Notes under the pieces: generated by a model
Told to the model about the DNA's origin: nothing
Databases searched by the model: none
The model's input: only the letters and a program-made list of their open reading frames with translations
Made by a program: the position numbers and the translations under genes
IMG/VR virus record: IMGVR_UViG_3300047564_002293
Location: 1 to 64,000 of that record
Direction: 5' to 3' (one strand)
Source: a virus
DNA length: 64,000 nucleotides
Shown: piece by piece, positions 40,501-46,197 of the stretch
Numbering within the stretch: position 1 is the first letter of the stretch
Layout of the letters: the number at the start of each line of letters is the position of its first letter

Positions 40501-41305
40501 GTTGAGTAATTTTCTCCCCAATCAACTTTGTTACATCGCCAGAAATGACTCTTACTTTTAGTGAATAGTTGTCTATCCATTCACCAGATGATGATTTGAA
40601 TGTACTTTCTCTTGGATAGTAAACACTGGGAACATCAGTAGGATCTTTAGCAATGATTGAATTGAATAAAAATCTAATTGATTGATCTGTTCCCTTTGAC
40701 TGATAAAACTTCTTAATGTTCTTGATTAATAGAGTTTTATCTACTTCTGGTTTTAAATCTTTTTCTGGAAAATCACCAAGATACTGAGACTCGAAATTTT
40801 TGATTAATGAATATAAAAATAAATTACTGATATTGGATACAATTTTGCCACTCAGGTGCTCTGTTCCAGTTCCTAAGTCTGCATATTCTACATTTGTAAT
40901 ATCAGATTTGCTGTACAGATCACCAAGTTTTGTTGTGGCGTTTATATTTCTGTAGCAATCAACAAAAGAAGTTGCTGTCTTTGTTTTGTAAAATACTGCT
41001 TCATCTTCTATCAGAATATACCCATTGGTATCTGGAAAAGACGATGTATCGGCAACATTAATGGTTGTTGATGTCGCTGAAATATTAGAAGTTAACGTAG
41101 TATTCTGTTGAAGAATAGTTTTTTCGTAAGTATCAATATCATGATACTTCGTTAAATTATTAATAAGATCTATAGGTTGCCCAGGCAATTCAAGCTGCTC
41201 GTAATATTTCTGCATAAACGCAGAAAACTGAGGATATTCCGAAGAAATAAACTTTGGTAGTTGATCATCAACTAACGATGAGAGCTTTCTAACCTTGGTT
41301 GCCAT
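31580..41305 (-). CDS. 7: Giant baseplate protein in gp7 position (3241 aa), YHYH domain
   Basis: Residues 1-240 (PKFISSEYPQFSAFMQKYYE and KKFYQSKGTDQSIRFLFNS) match the beginning of gp7-type baseplate wedge proteins of cyanophages. Residues about 71-122 and later segments repeat a beta module with the pattern FP..G.ilI..E.v.Y. A YHYH-type domain lies at about 765-890: LGYAYDGNPIYGPYGY, then FCITPEYPEGTYAYF. A CBM-like module lies at about 1280-1332. Many GSGYT-like repeats occur near 560-660. It lies between gp6 and gp8. T4 gp7 has 1032 residues, so this version is about three times larger. The name rests on gene order and the N-terminus. Confidence 0.7.
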   Translation of the reverse strand: MATKVRKLSSLVDDQLPKFISSEYPQFSAFMQKYYEQLELPGQPIDLINNLTKYHDIDTYEKTILQQNTTLTSNISATSTTINVADTSSFPDTNGYILIEDEAVFYKTKTATSFVDCYRNINATTKLGDLYSKSDITNVEYADLGTGTEHLSGKIVSNISNLFLYSLIKNFESQYLGDFPEKDLKPEVDKTLLIKNIKKFYQSKGTDQSIRFLFNSIIAKDPTDVPSVYYPRESTFKSSSGEWIDNYSLKVRVISGDVTKLIGEKITQPENTFDSSIKTAFAIVDNVKDIGDGFYELILSESSVVGEFSVASQTFLTKFLSGSDGANKNIYVYSTTGWNSLSGQLLIGNEVVNYKSKNVNQFTIESRGSSPQSHPVNTPVYDFSLVTGSYVDTFGASQEVKLLVFGVIYSLNIDSNVPYSQENDLVQYSRSGFETRNRIIFDNANNDVRWKINETYSAPTSSNTSISSDLQQTISEVSAIYEDEQYYYITSSGYPSHAIGLNSWSQTLQDQKHLKLIRKYPSITTEIYETPYTDIGILVNGVTIRGAKDTEKVIFGEITNIIVTSQGSGYATAPYVLVQDGSDNIVASAKAIMSGEVVERIDVITSGSGFFPPVPKVTITSGRNAVVEAVVTGDQITGLNIINPGEYYSSPPRVIIKDSLGRGRFASYTAEISTDGKITGFVQNDRGKFYTQQNVQVIIEPVGSGATAISEVRTWRKNRYAKLQNSLDANYGYFFQNNDTSLGYGYSYLANPKSLRVSLNDNLDSLGNVPSTLSHSPILGYAYDGNPIYGPYGYSNPTNASSSISRMRSSYSLNISRSGGPSLSDYPLGSFIEDYSYSHRSGDLDQNNGRFCITPEYPEGTYAYFLTITAGNTPVYPYFIGSNYYSIPVDSNYNKSISQKDLPKKVSRLKTQSTPENGSSIFAYVDSIKSGSVTSATCDYSTNTFGNGSIVEVDYTDTEGSGLIAKVSSVKGKNVESIESQQTKSVKITTENSCYFFSGDIVTQQSTGASGQLIGDVFDDKTLVLRNVSGTFNATNTLSSTINVINLILDNASSYTANSDVVLTNGKQSVILKVNSNKLVVASNIFSEGEPIVFSNSFSGIIANQIYYVRNPEPLAFRISSSPTGSLITLTDNLTPGSVCTSEKARGLILESSELKNNLKIKVIQGNFVVDDNFYIKSFSLSDTVGSSIVNIINLSSQIKPISINDKIAILKTSTEHKVSRGDIVDVNIIPNSSTTETTIYTRRRIYQKVKLSSPSYTKTIVDTGLGSQRVLNNGSYNITSKSWTANTSVSSGEYLTYNSLVYQVTTSGITGNVPPSHSSGAVSNGTATLTRFYAYANSNFVTTGDYASTTSGNQTFTNVELIFNDITKCRDIEGRVVGNSSDAVIGKAGNTNNARATISVTNGVVTSITITSKGKGYKQGDLLTVQNSSLDRSVTTTSTRFLILEVTHVGFSTTNTRLYLNDVQSISNNDYLQLGSEIVKVTAISNNGLYVDVLRGQKETTVVNHFNNELVSSAYEKYTLPVDFHVGNTDKDGYVLSYDENSQELVVVYGVDRVLGSINSLYSGISFFDSSTPKKLVYVKDNIENQAYKFEFSYDNINWSRNPIIDVQKYYTYKFDTSHYSLTGSFLEFSPSGNFNIISTESLRNTILPGSPGSNIKVKFGFGSYYDNGVLSTTKETSTKYVNYFYFDKAGIIDSDKSYLKLIEDPLQGSKIVTYTTPNSIVYEMSSYPKYDGSGTIAYNTNSASSVGQINSVVIENQGKEFIKIPRVYGVRPAAENECVAVVNWNSIAKNISSINIISSGKNYSKPKAILLNTDGKFAEFEIIKDSNGSISGIVTKNRGVGYNRQPDIKIIETDVKIYFSSASIGVPKSISIIENGKNYNRDTTIRKIFTTPRILVVNNFPENAFIDGEEINQYDSGVLIAKGFVTKNGWRENTNILRIEKIEGEFKENLTIVGKIKNKTAYVVKSFVGLLSDNIKSYYDNLGYYASDRSKISSDSQRIADSYFYQDYSYVIKSKTPIDVWRSLVTQTIHPAGFKVFGEVSVESEVENKIKPVQPKIDHVSFIQLWDPEKNKVTIENTHRVITQSTFNLSNLNVIRGRGSVFASTFDTGEMLSYDIKLTPDFSGYFDSNGNRSGNKTFTITLKGSNTPYSVSNVNNVILSLDGILQEPGKAFTISGTQITFAEAPLGYRSVGGQPIPLSSYREGVDSPPQKIVARIIQFKNNELNNQYFKKIKDISSQFNGIASSFPLYYEDNSPVTLSSNENLLVAIDGVLQQAGSTPLLPLDRSYYIRRTTTPNEIVFVEPPRTFESTKQSFYGVSVSGYERLLIDSRFINGINAGPFILRSAVSGKTVIVDEDRNVLVFVDGVFQQRLKNYSINGSNIIFREPIRVGQKVNILYTYGRDYQKALNAFNYETSLFFNRFIITISGNLSSDYPIEIDGATIKSNTTQGIIRTSYYNGTNTELTIDSQNKRFISSENLEIVGYNGVTKQNLVIQSSRIISIQSFEKNDDQQDILRKSIPGWLLKNSPRFRKEDFVDVGDLLKIDGESEFRTILSKSDIVTKTSYRDVDDVNSNYYGKLGTSTYNGIGYGEGLDVSANIENGKVVSLTWNKKDWDSYVTKQIYPVAAGYGYETAPQLIFVAQAQKDEGGTIIAPAQGGGAKAYAIVHDEEVIDIVLYDQGSDYLVAPKVYISRGYDVIRKQRSIDVTQIIVSMSPKIENAGTLYITSGATFDDSPQPPIITISSVVAVTPFDTDRKITSIVQKSENVKLPVQKCLNVHTSVLNLNANVSSISTSVQFFFSNGQVPIEVVSLFQNATIIKAERELTSYVRTFAKANYLLAYRSLHETGAYLDSSLSLTDKIIYVPTTEKFKSFGKLLVEDEIVSYSSKLSDRFLGVVRGVDGTTIKTHPAGAFVRQYSDDVTIIDAGVDDISTIAKLDIQYASMSSVAPSITTISQLITDPKVQNISEQITTIVQKSVDVSSSGAVNDQYTSILQVTASIQFTENKITQFITTQVESKVENVPVVNVQKLVNSITLLNSTGFADYYEESVLLTNEVIQRNNTIIILDTPFNQISQRNGNIVVVNNANAQTSYKTQYTKLSLSNSLSRYNYWYNMNVGAAFVSQLSFNDISINYNYVTIEDFDVSNFSSFTKSRNIWNLSHPSIQNSIVLANGNTNLSVSNIINVTGNTTYFPSSGYLFTGNGSTYSVVQYTGKTSTSFTGCTLYKGSNIVSSTNNIMPYSV

Positions 41306-41312
41306 TTATATT

Positions 41313-43112
41313 CTACTCTTGAATGAGGGTAAATGAACTATGATCAATATCAATATCTAAGAAGATTTCTCTCTTAGCAATAATGTCATTATATTCTGGT
41401 TTTACACGAATTTCGATTCTATTATCGGAGAAGGTTCCTTTAATAATATTTAAATCAAATACTTGAATTTCTCCAGTGACATAATTAATTATTCCTTGAT
41501 TTTGATTCAGAACAATTTTTTCACCAGTCTGTGAGTCTAATCTGTATAGAACTATTTTTCCAGATCTATCTTCCAAATACACCGTATAAGAAGGATATTT
41601 CTGAACTACAAATCCAGTAGAAGACATGGCATTGGTAGTCGAATCATTCAAAAATGGATTATTAAAACACAATTCATAATATGCATTATTATTTAACGAA
41701 GGATAAAAATCCTTTCTCATGAGAATTGTAGTTAAGTTAGATTTTATAGATCTATCAGAACTATCAACTACACCCACTATTTTACTATATCTAAACTTCC
41801 CACCAAATTTCTCAGTATCACTACTTGCAATATATTTTGCGATATTTTCAATAATCTTTGTTTTTAAAGAATCTGCACTTAAATTAGTGACAGATTGGTT
41901 GTAGAAAATGTTGCTGTACAACTCAACGTAAATAATAGAAGCATCAACAATTTCTGGAATAACAGATGCTACCGAATATTTTCTTAATTCATCCAAAATA
42001 ATTTTTTTGGTGTATGAAGAAATATATGCTGAATTGGTTGGTTTTATAGAAATTTTAACTTTACCATATTCGGGAGGATCTGCATTCTCTCCACCATAAG
42101 CAATAATATCTGCTATATTTGGATATACTCTTTTAACAATAGCAGAATAGTCTACAGCAGTTACGGCACGATTCTGTGCTCCATACATTGCTGGTGCATT
42201 GATTTTTATACTATCAATGCTTTCTATGCCACTGCCGCCAAATGCTTTTGCAATAGTAGTAATGTTGTTAACTTGAACTATGAAATTACTATTTCCACTA
42301 ACATCACTAACTACACCAGAATAATTAAATATAGACGCTCCGTTGGTTGCATCTGCATTGGTAACTAAGTAACTTACTTCAACAACTTGCCCAGTGGTTA
42401 ATTTTTTGCCAAATACGCCATCGCCAAAAATTAACTTGTAATTTTCATCTTCAATTTCATTGATGAAGAATACTGGAGATGATGGAGTAGTGTTTAAAAT
42501 ATTGTCGGAAAGAACATATCTTTCGTAGATAGATGCCGATGGAGAATCAAATACTCTAACTCTAATCGTGCTGACATCAATATTTGCGTTGTTTAATATT
42601 ACATTAAACACTCCGCCGCCTACTGTGTAAGTATTGGTAACAAAAGTTCCTTCGTAAATTTTTAAATTATTGAATGATACTGTATTATCTGGCAATACAT
42701 TTGCCTGCACATCATCCAAAATAACATATTGATATAATTTTTCATCTACGTTTGTTAGAAACGCATTTCCTCTTCTTAAGAATACTGTGCTTGGTAATGT
42801 TGTTCCTTGTAAAGTCAATGAACAAGATACAGCAGCAGATGAAGCAACAGATGATCTTGGTGTATATCCTAGTTGTTTCGCTATAGCAACTACATTATCA
42901 CGAAGAGTAGCAGAATCTAAAAATGTCTCATTAACAACCATGTTGGCGTTAAAAGACGTATAATAGGTATTATATGCTAATACGTCCAGTAATTGCCCTA
43001 ATGTAGAACCCTCAAAATCATAATCAGTAAAATCCGAATTCGCTCTCAAATAATCTCTGAGAGCAACTTTAATATCAAAATAATCTAAATTTGTTAACTG
43101 ATTGTATGGCAT
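41313..43112 (-). CDS. 6: Baseplate wedge protein, gp6-like
   Basis: A 599-residue protein. The N-terminal segment (about residues 25-110) includes LGQLLDVLAYNTYYTSFNAN and DNVVAIAKQLGYTPRS, characteristic of gp6/gpJ-type baseplate wedge proteins. The central segment GAQNRAVTAVDYSAIVKRVYP (about 310-330) is the conserved J-domain core that joins wedges into the baseplate ring. The length is close to T4 gp6 (660 residues). It lies four bases downstream of gp25. Confidence 0.92.
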   Translation of the reverse strand: MPYNQLTNLDYFDIKVALRDYLRANSDFTDYDFEGSTLGQLLDVLAYNTYYTSFNANMVVNETFLDSATLRDNVVAIAKQLGYTPRSSVASSAAVSCSLTLQGTTLPSTVFLRRGNAFLTNVDEKLYQYVILDDVQANVLPDNTVSFNNLKIYEGTFVTNTYTVGGGVFNVILNNANIDVSTIRVRVFDSPSASIYERYVLSDNILNTTPSSPVFFINEIEDENYKLIFGDGVFGKKLTTGQVVEVSYLVTNADATNGASIFNYSGVVSDVSGNSNFIVQVNNITTIAKAFGGSGIESIDSIKINAPAMYGAQNRAVTAVDYSAIVKRVYPNIADIIAYGGENADPPEYGKVKISIKPTNSAYISSYTKKIILDELRKYSVASVIPEIVDASIIYVELYSNIFYNQSVTNLSADSLKTKIIENIAKYIASSDTEKFGGKFRYSKIVGVVDSSDRSIKSNLTTILMRKDFYPSLNNNAYYELCFNNPFLNDSTTNAMSSTGFVVQKYPSYTVYLEDRSGKIVLYRLDSQTGEKIVLNQNQGIINYVTGEIQVFDLNIIKGTFSDNRIEIRVKPEYNDIIAKREIFLDIDIDHSSFTLIQE

Positions 43113-43116
43113 TTCT

Positions 43117-43512
43117 TTATGCTCTGGTTCTTTCTAGAAATAACTCGATTGTCTGGTATTGTTCTGGCAACCCAACCACTTGATATTCTATTTCAATGTC
43201 ATATCCATTAGCATCATAATTTTCTTCAGCAATTATATTTTTTAACCTTACTCTCGGCTCGAATGCATTGATAGTATATTCAATTTCACTCTTTACAGCA
43301 TCGGCATTAATAAAGTCTAATGGTTCAAATAACAAATCAGTGATCCTGCTACCAATGTTTGGATTGAAAAATCTCTCTCCAGGAGCAGTTGTGATTAAAT
43401 TTTGAATAGATTGTTTAATAGCAGTAAAATTTTTAGTCACCAATAAATCATCAGTGACTGGATGTTTTGCAAACGTAATACTGATGTCTTTAAACGACCT
43501 ACTTACAGGCAT
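43117..43512 (-). CDS. 25: Baseplate wedge protein, gp25-like
   Basis: A 131-residue protein of the GPW/gp25 family. The key segment is GERFFNPNIGSRITDLLFEPLD (about residues 45-66), corresponding to the EPR core motif region of gp25-like proteins that begins sheath polymerization. Its length equals that of T4 gp25 (132 residues). In T4 gene 25 lies elsewhere, but in cyanophages it typically precedes gp6, as here. Two late promoter boxes lie 11-30 bases upstream. Confidence 0.92.
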   Translation of the reverse strand: MPVSRSFKDISITFAKHPVTDDLLVTKNFTAIKQSIQNLITTAPGERFFNPNIGSRITDLLFEPLDFINADAVKSEIEYTINAFEPRVRLKNIIAEENYDANGYDIEIEYQVVGLPEQYQTIELFLERTRA

Positions 43513-43522
43513 AAAAATACCA

Positions 43523-43542
43523 TATTTATAGTATTATTTATA
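43523..43542 (-). promoter_or_regulatory. Two T4-type late promoter boxes upstream of gp25
   Basis: TATAAATA occurs twice on the coding strand, at 43523-43530 and 43535-43542. The distal box would give a short leader of about 15-20 bases before the gp25 start at 43512. The proximal box would start almost at the ATG. Arrangement in tandem matches the doubled boxes upstream of gp8. Confidence 0.72.
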
Positions 43543-43569
43543 CCTGTATGGGTAATGTCTGTCGGAGAT

Positions 43570-43770
43570 TTACACCATCCATTCGACATAATCATCAAAA
43601 CCATCCTTACCACCACAGAATTTTGACATTCTATCTTCTGGAGGATCATTTTTTTTCTTCTCTGTCGGAGTCACGCGCTTTTCATAACCATAATCAGTAA
43701 TTAATCGCGTAGTTCCCCACATTTCGCGCATGTAATTAACGTCTCTATCTGGATTTGGAGTGTTTGCCAT
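43570..43770 (-). CDS. Small hypothetical protein
   Basis: A 66-residue charged protein with a lysine-rich middle (EKKKNDPPEDRM) and two aromatic, acidic ends. It is preceded by TGAGGAAA as Shine-Dalgarno and sits between a strong terminator (43826-43865) and the late promoters of gp25. I do not recognise it. Confidence 0.65.
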   Translation of the reverse strand: MANTPNPDRDVNYMREMWGTTRLITDYGYEKRVTPTEKKKNDPPEDRMSKFCGGKDGFDDYVEWMV

Positions 43771-43825
43771 CTGTTTTTCCTCAAAATTTGATTAAAACAG
43801 AACTTTTTACGGGGTTGCTATCCCG

Positions 43826-43865
43826 AAAAAAAGCGGTATTTCACCAAAAATAGGCAAAATACCGC
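43826..43865 (-). terminator. Rho-independent terminator (minus strand)
   Basis: Perfect 9-bp stem GCGGTATTT / AAATACCGC (43833-43841 and 43857-43865) with a 15-base loop. On the minus strand it is followed by seven T residues (A-run 43826-43832). It closes the transcript of the small genes at 43894 and to the right, and separates them from the late baseplate genes. Confidence 0.85.
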
Positions 43866-43893
43866 AAAAATTATCTGTATTCCTTCGAAATTT

Positions 43894-44040
43894 TCACGAA
43901 CCCTGCCCGCGATAACGCTTTTTGCGTCCATTTCGACTCGTTGCAGCAAGATTTGTATTCTTTGAGCGCCCTTGACTAGTAAGCTTGGGCTTTCCAGGCA
44001 CGTAATTCGTCTTATTCAAACCAACTTTTGCTTTTGCCAT
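43894..44040 (-). CDS. Small basic protein (48 aa)
   Basis: MAKAKVGLNKTNYVPGKPK, then a Gly/Ser/Arg/Lys-rich tail ending RNGRKKRYRGQGS. It is strongly basic and has no predicted fold, like nucleic-acid-binding tails. The Shine-Dalgarno GTGAGGTAAAAG precedes the ATG. The gene is 10 bases downstream of the PAAR-like gene. I recall similar small basic proteins near the baseplate genes of cyanophages, without known function. Confidence 0.7.
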   Translation of the reverse strand: MAKAKVGLNKTNYVPGKPKLTSQGRSKNTNLAATSRNGRKKRYRGQGS

Positions 44041-44050
44041 AACTTTTACC

Positions 44051-44425
44051 TCACTTTGCTTTAGTTTTTAATCCAATAAACACTTGATCTTCAGTAAATG
44101 GACCGAGAATAATCGGTCTTTCTGTCCCCTCTATCACCGTAACATCTCCTGATATTACAGGTTGCAACTTACTAATGAATACATTAGGATTTGACTTGGC
44201 AATATATGTCCTAACACCACTGGTTAAACACGGAAGAATTGGAATAATCGGTTCGCCAATCACTGGTACTGGCAAAAGTTTATGTTCAGCAAATCTAAAT
44301 GGTTTTTTACCAGAAAATACATTAGGAGCAGCGATTTCAGTTCCTAATGGGGAAGGTTGAAATCTACAATTGATACCCCCAACGGAAATGGTATCGATTG
44401 ATGCACTGAATGCAATGTTGGACAT
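44051..44425 (-). CDS. PAAR-like protein, candidate tail-spike tip (gp5.4-like)
   Basis: A 124-residue protein with short, Pro- and Gly-rich beta repeats. NPNVFISKLQPVISGD (about residues 78-93) resembles the SPNVFINGKPAARVGD repeat of PAAR proteins, and an earlier unit (GTEIAAPNVFSGKKPFRFAEH) repeats the pattern. PAAR domains cap the gp5 membrane-piercing needle and bind one metal ion through His and Cys; here Cys20, the AEH histidine and PCLTSG cysteine are candidates. In T4 the equivalent gene 5.4 lies just before gene 6, consistent with the position here. No other spike gene is in the window. Confidence 0.5.
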   Translation of the reverse strand: MSNIAFSASIDTISVGGINCRFQPSPLGTEIAAPNVFSGKKPFRFAEHKLLPVPVIGEPIIPILPCLTSGVRTYIAKSNPNVFISKLQPVISGDVTVIEGTERPIILGPFTEDQVFIGLKTKAK

Positions 44426-44640
44426 TATTGGTCGAAATTACTTTCGATCCTATTTATTCTAGCATACAGATCGTCCAGTGTCAAATTTAATTTTTCATAG
44501 TCCTCCTTATGCGGCGGACGATAATAAATCACAAACGGATCTGGTAATTTACTTAAACGTAACTCTATTTTACTTAGAGTTCTTTCTAGATTCTTTAGTT
44601 GAATCTCCAAATCCTTTACCTGCTGTTCTAGTGTCACCAT
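44425..44640 (-). CDS. Coiled-coil hypothetical protein
   Basis: A 71-residue protein starting at MVTLEQQVKDLEIQ, with a heptad coiled coil through residues 1-35, then PDPFVIYYRPPHKED and a second helix. A longer reading from 44712 adds 24 N-terminal residues with no coil, so I chose the internal start. It overlaps the preceding gene by 71 bases and its stop overlaps the PAAR-like start by one base. Function unknown. Confidence 0.6.
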   Translation of the reverse strand: MVTLEQQVKDLEIQLKNLERTLSKIELRLSKLPDPFVIYYRPPHKEDYEKLNLTLDDLYARINRIESNFDQ

Positions 44641-44902
44641 AGAGATCTCGCAGGTTGTCTTCGAGACTTTCGGTAGACTCGATGTTGCTTCCAAAGGATG
44701 AGGAGTCTTCATAAATTACATTTCCAGTTTCATCAAAAGTTGAAATATTTACTTTGTCATCAGTGCTGTATATACCCTGATACCACTTGTCTGCTAACTC
44801 TAGCATGTGATCAGCTAACTTATCATAATCAGTGAAAGTTTGATCGTCAACCACTTCACCTTCCTTGTTAACAATTTGATAATTAATCTTCTTCTCGGTC
44901 AT
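44570..44902 (-). CDS. Hypothetical acidic protein
   Basis: A 110-residue protein beginning MTEKKINYQIVNKEGEVVDDQ, with an alternating strand-helix pattern, a tract of acidic residues, and a Ser/Thr/Lys-rich tail. An upstream start at 44929 would add nine residues but overlap the AbrB-like gene more. It overlaps that gene's end by 20 bases. Small acidic proteins with this opening recur in cyanophage genomes, to my recollection; function unknown. Confidence 0.65.
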   Translation of the reverse strand: MTEKKINYQIVNKEGEVVDDQTFTDYDKLADHMLELADKWYQGIYSTDDKVNISTFDETGNVIYEDSSSFGSNIESTESLEDNLRDLYGDTRTAGKGFGDSTKESRKNSK

Positions 44903-45083
44903 TTGCAAATTCCTCGTCAACTCGTTCAACTAAAATAGTGCCATCTTTGTTCACACTCCATTCTAGCACATCGCCCTCTTCCCATCCAACACTTTCTAAT
45001 AGGTCTTCGGGGAGTGTTACGAAATACTCCTGAAAGTCATCATTGTATTCTACCGTTGTTTCGTATACTTTATGCATTATCAT
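44883..45083 (-). CDS. AbrB/MazE-fold small DNA-binding-like protein
   Basis: A 66-residue protein whose core YFVTLPEDLLESVGWEEGD (about 20-38), followed by VLEWSVNKDGTILVERV, matches the swapped-hairpin AbrB/SpoVT/MazE domain: strand, LP-x2-LL-x-S-x-GW-x2-GD, strand. Such proteins act as transcription regulators or antitoxins. No matching toxin gene is adjacent; a HicA-like gene lies 470 bases upstream in the same direction. The strongly acidic C-terminus (DREED) is unusual for a DNA-binding protein. A regulatory role in early-to-late switching is a guess. Confidence 0.65.
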   Translation of the reverse strand: MIMHKVYETTVEYNDDFQEYFVTLPEDLLESVGWEEGDVLEWSVNKDGTILVERVDEEFANDREED

Positions 45084-45104
45084 TCATATAATCTTTTTTA
45101 TATA

Positions 45105-45287
45105 TCACACTTTTGAAAGAATACGCCCATGCGGTAACCATTTCTCACACTTTGAAATCCCATAAAGAAATTCATCATATTTTTTATATGTTATTGTTAC
45201 CTGTCTTCCATTGGTGCTGAAAGCATGAATCTCCATGGAACTTTGGTCTATTATAACATAACTTATCTCTTCCACAACATACTCCAA
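45105..45287 (-). CDS. Hypothetical protein
   Basis: A 60-residue mixed-charge protein that opens MEYVVEEISYVIIDQSS and continues with a basic strand TNGRQVTITYKKYDEFLYG. It overlaps the gene at 45263-45409 by 25 bases. No signature recognised; coding is supported by open frame, position and amino-acid composition only. Confidence 0.5.
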   Translation of the reverse strand: MEYVVEEISYVIIDQSSMEIHAFSTNGRQVTITYKKYDEFLYGISKCEKWLPHGRILSKV

Positions 45288-45409
45288 AGTTCTTTCAGTA
45301 CTATGTAGATATACCCAAACTCTTCCATTCTAGTCGTCTTGGTGGACCTCGGATTGCATAGAGTAATTCCAGATTGCCATGGGCGAACGTTTTGAGGTTT
45401 TTGAGTCAT
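45263..45409 (-). CDS. Hypothetical small protein (48 aa)
   Basis: Opens MTQKPQNVRPWQSGITL, then an Arg/Lys-rich linker, then an aromatic helix FGYIYIVLKELWSMLW that could be membrane-bound or amphipathic. A longer reading from 45463 is possible. The ATG has no clear Shine-Dalgarno. It is the first gene after the switch from the GC-rich island to the AT-rich region. Confidence 0.45.
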   Translation of the reverse strand: MTQKPQNVRPWQSGITLCNPRSTKTTRMEEFGYIYIVLKELWSMLWKR

Positions 45410-45551
45410 TTTTATTTGGGAAAAATTTTTTTTATAAACGTGTAATCGATCGAGCGTTTTCAAAGTTTTGTAGGTTAATAGTATCTATGACTTTTCGCTC
45501 GGCCGCGCCGCCATAACGATAACGTTATAATATAACTGCTGCTCTGCCCCC

Positions 45552-45761
45552 TCAGGGGAGGGCAGCGAGTGCCTTCCTGATCACGGCGGACATGCCAGGG
45601 GAGATGGTGCTGCGCCCCTTGCTGCCATGCGTCGGCAGGATGATGTCAGTCTGCCAGGCGGGGTGATTCCAGATCTGATGCGATGCTGTCGTTCGCTTGA
45701 GCACGGCGCCGCTCGCTTTCAGATCTCGCTCCGCTTGCTTCCACTTGAGAGGTGAGGGCAT
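45552..45761 (-). CDS. HicA/YcfA-like protein (orphan toxin-type)
   Basis: A 69-residue protein with the HicA pattern: an N-terminal helix (WKQAERDLKASGAVL), K/R-x-T-x2-SH with the catalytic-type histidine (TTASHQIW, near 27-34), a strand (DIILP-TH) and a terminal helix after the P-G turn (SPGMSAVIRKAL). HicA proteins are double-stranded-RNA-binding-fold mRNA interferases normally neutralized by HicB. No hicB-like gene is adjacent. A GC-rich hairpin (CTGCCC / GGGCAG, 45545-45566) overlaps its stop and may act as a terminator. It sits at the left edge of the GC-rich island. Confidence 0.6.
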   Translation of the reverse strand: MPSPLKWKQAERDLKASGAVLKRTTASHQIWNHPAWQTDIILPTHGSKGRSTISPGMSAVIRKALAALP

Positions 45762-45785
45762 GGTGTGATAGGATGATGGGTCGGG

Positions 45786-45983
45786 TCAGTCTTCAAATGT
45801 GGGGAGTTTGGCGATCGCCTCATCATGATGGGTCTCGGCATACTGGGCGGCGAGGACAGAGGCAGGCAGTCCCCAATGGATGAACTGAGAGGGGCGACTG
45901 CCGTTGTTCAGTTGATCGTGGCGGGAGATCCACCGAATCTGGCGGGTGGCGAGGTCAGAGCACTGGGCGAGGGGGAAGCGCAT
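45786..45983 (-). CDS. Hypothetical protein in GC-rich island
   Basis: A 65-residue protein beginning MRFPLAQCSDLATRQ, with a basic-aromatic N-terminal half and a C-terminal acidic tail. Upstream is a TAGACT -10 box (46005-46010) but the TGTGCCAC element seen upstream of the neighbouring genes is not evident. The leader is CAGCAACCAACCA without Shine-Dalgarno. No homology recognised. Confidence 0.55.
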   Translation of the reverse strand: MRFPLAQCSDLATRQIRWISRHDQLNNGSRPSQFIHWGLPASVLAAQYAETHHDEAIAKLPTFED

Positions 45984-46023
45984 TGGTTGGTTGCTGATGT
46001 GGTTAGTCTACAGGGTCAGCGCC

Positions 46024-46173
46024 TCAGCGCCCATCCCAGCAGGCAGTCTGCCAACCGTCCCGCTCCATACGGCGGCGGTCGAAGTCGTCAGCATCCCAGC
46101 GATCGTCGAAGTCCATGTCGAAGATCTCGCCAGGGGCATCTTGGATCTCGGTGAAGCAGGTGTCGAATTCCAT
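46024..46173 (-). CDS. Hypothetical acidic protein (49 aa)
   Basis: A 49-residue protein opening MEFDTCFTEIQDAPGE, with an Asp/Arg-dense middle (DFDDRWDADDFDRRR) and a Trp/Cys C-terminus (WQTACWDGR). Its promoter-like elements at 46198-46203 and 46234-46257 are described separately. Too short for an automated caller with a 60-codon cut-off; I support it from the intact frame, the leader and the shared upstream architecture. Confidence 0.6.
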   Translation of the reverse strand: MEFDTCFTEIQDAPGEIFDMDFDDRWDADDFDRRRMERDGWQTACWDGR

Positions 46174-46197
46174 GGTTCGTTTCGTTTGATTGATCTT

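Noticed and set aside
45470-45540. A possible promoter or att-like site at ATAACGTTAT
   Set aside because: It is a simple palindrome in an AT-rich junction with no consensus -35, no repeat partner and no integrase nearby.
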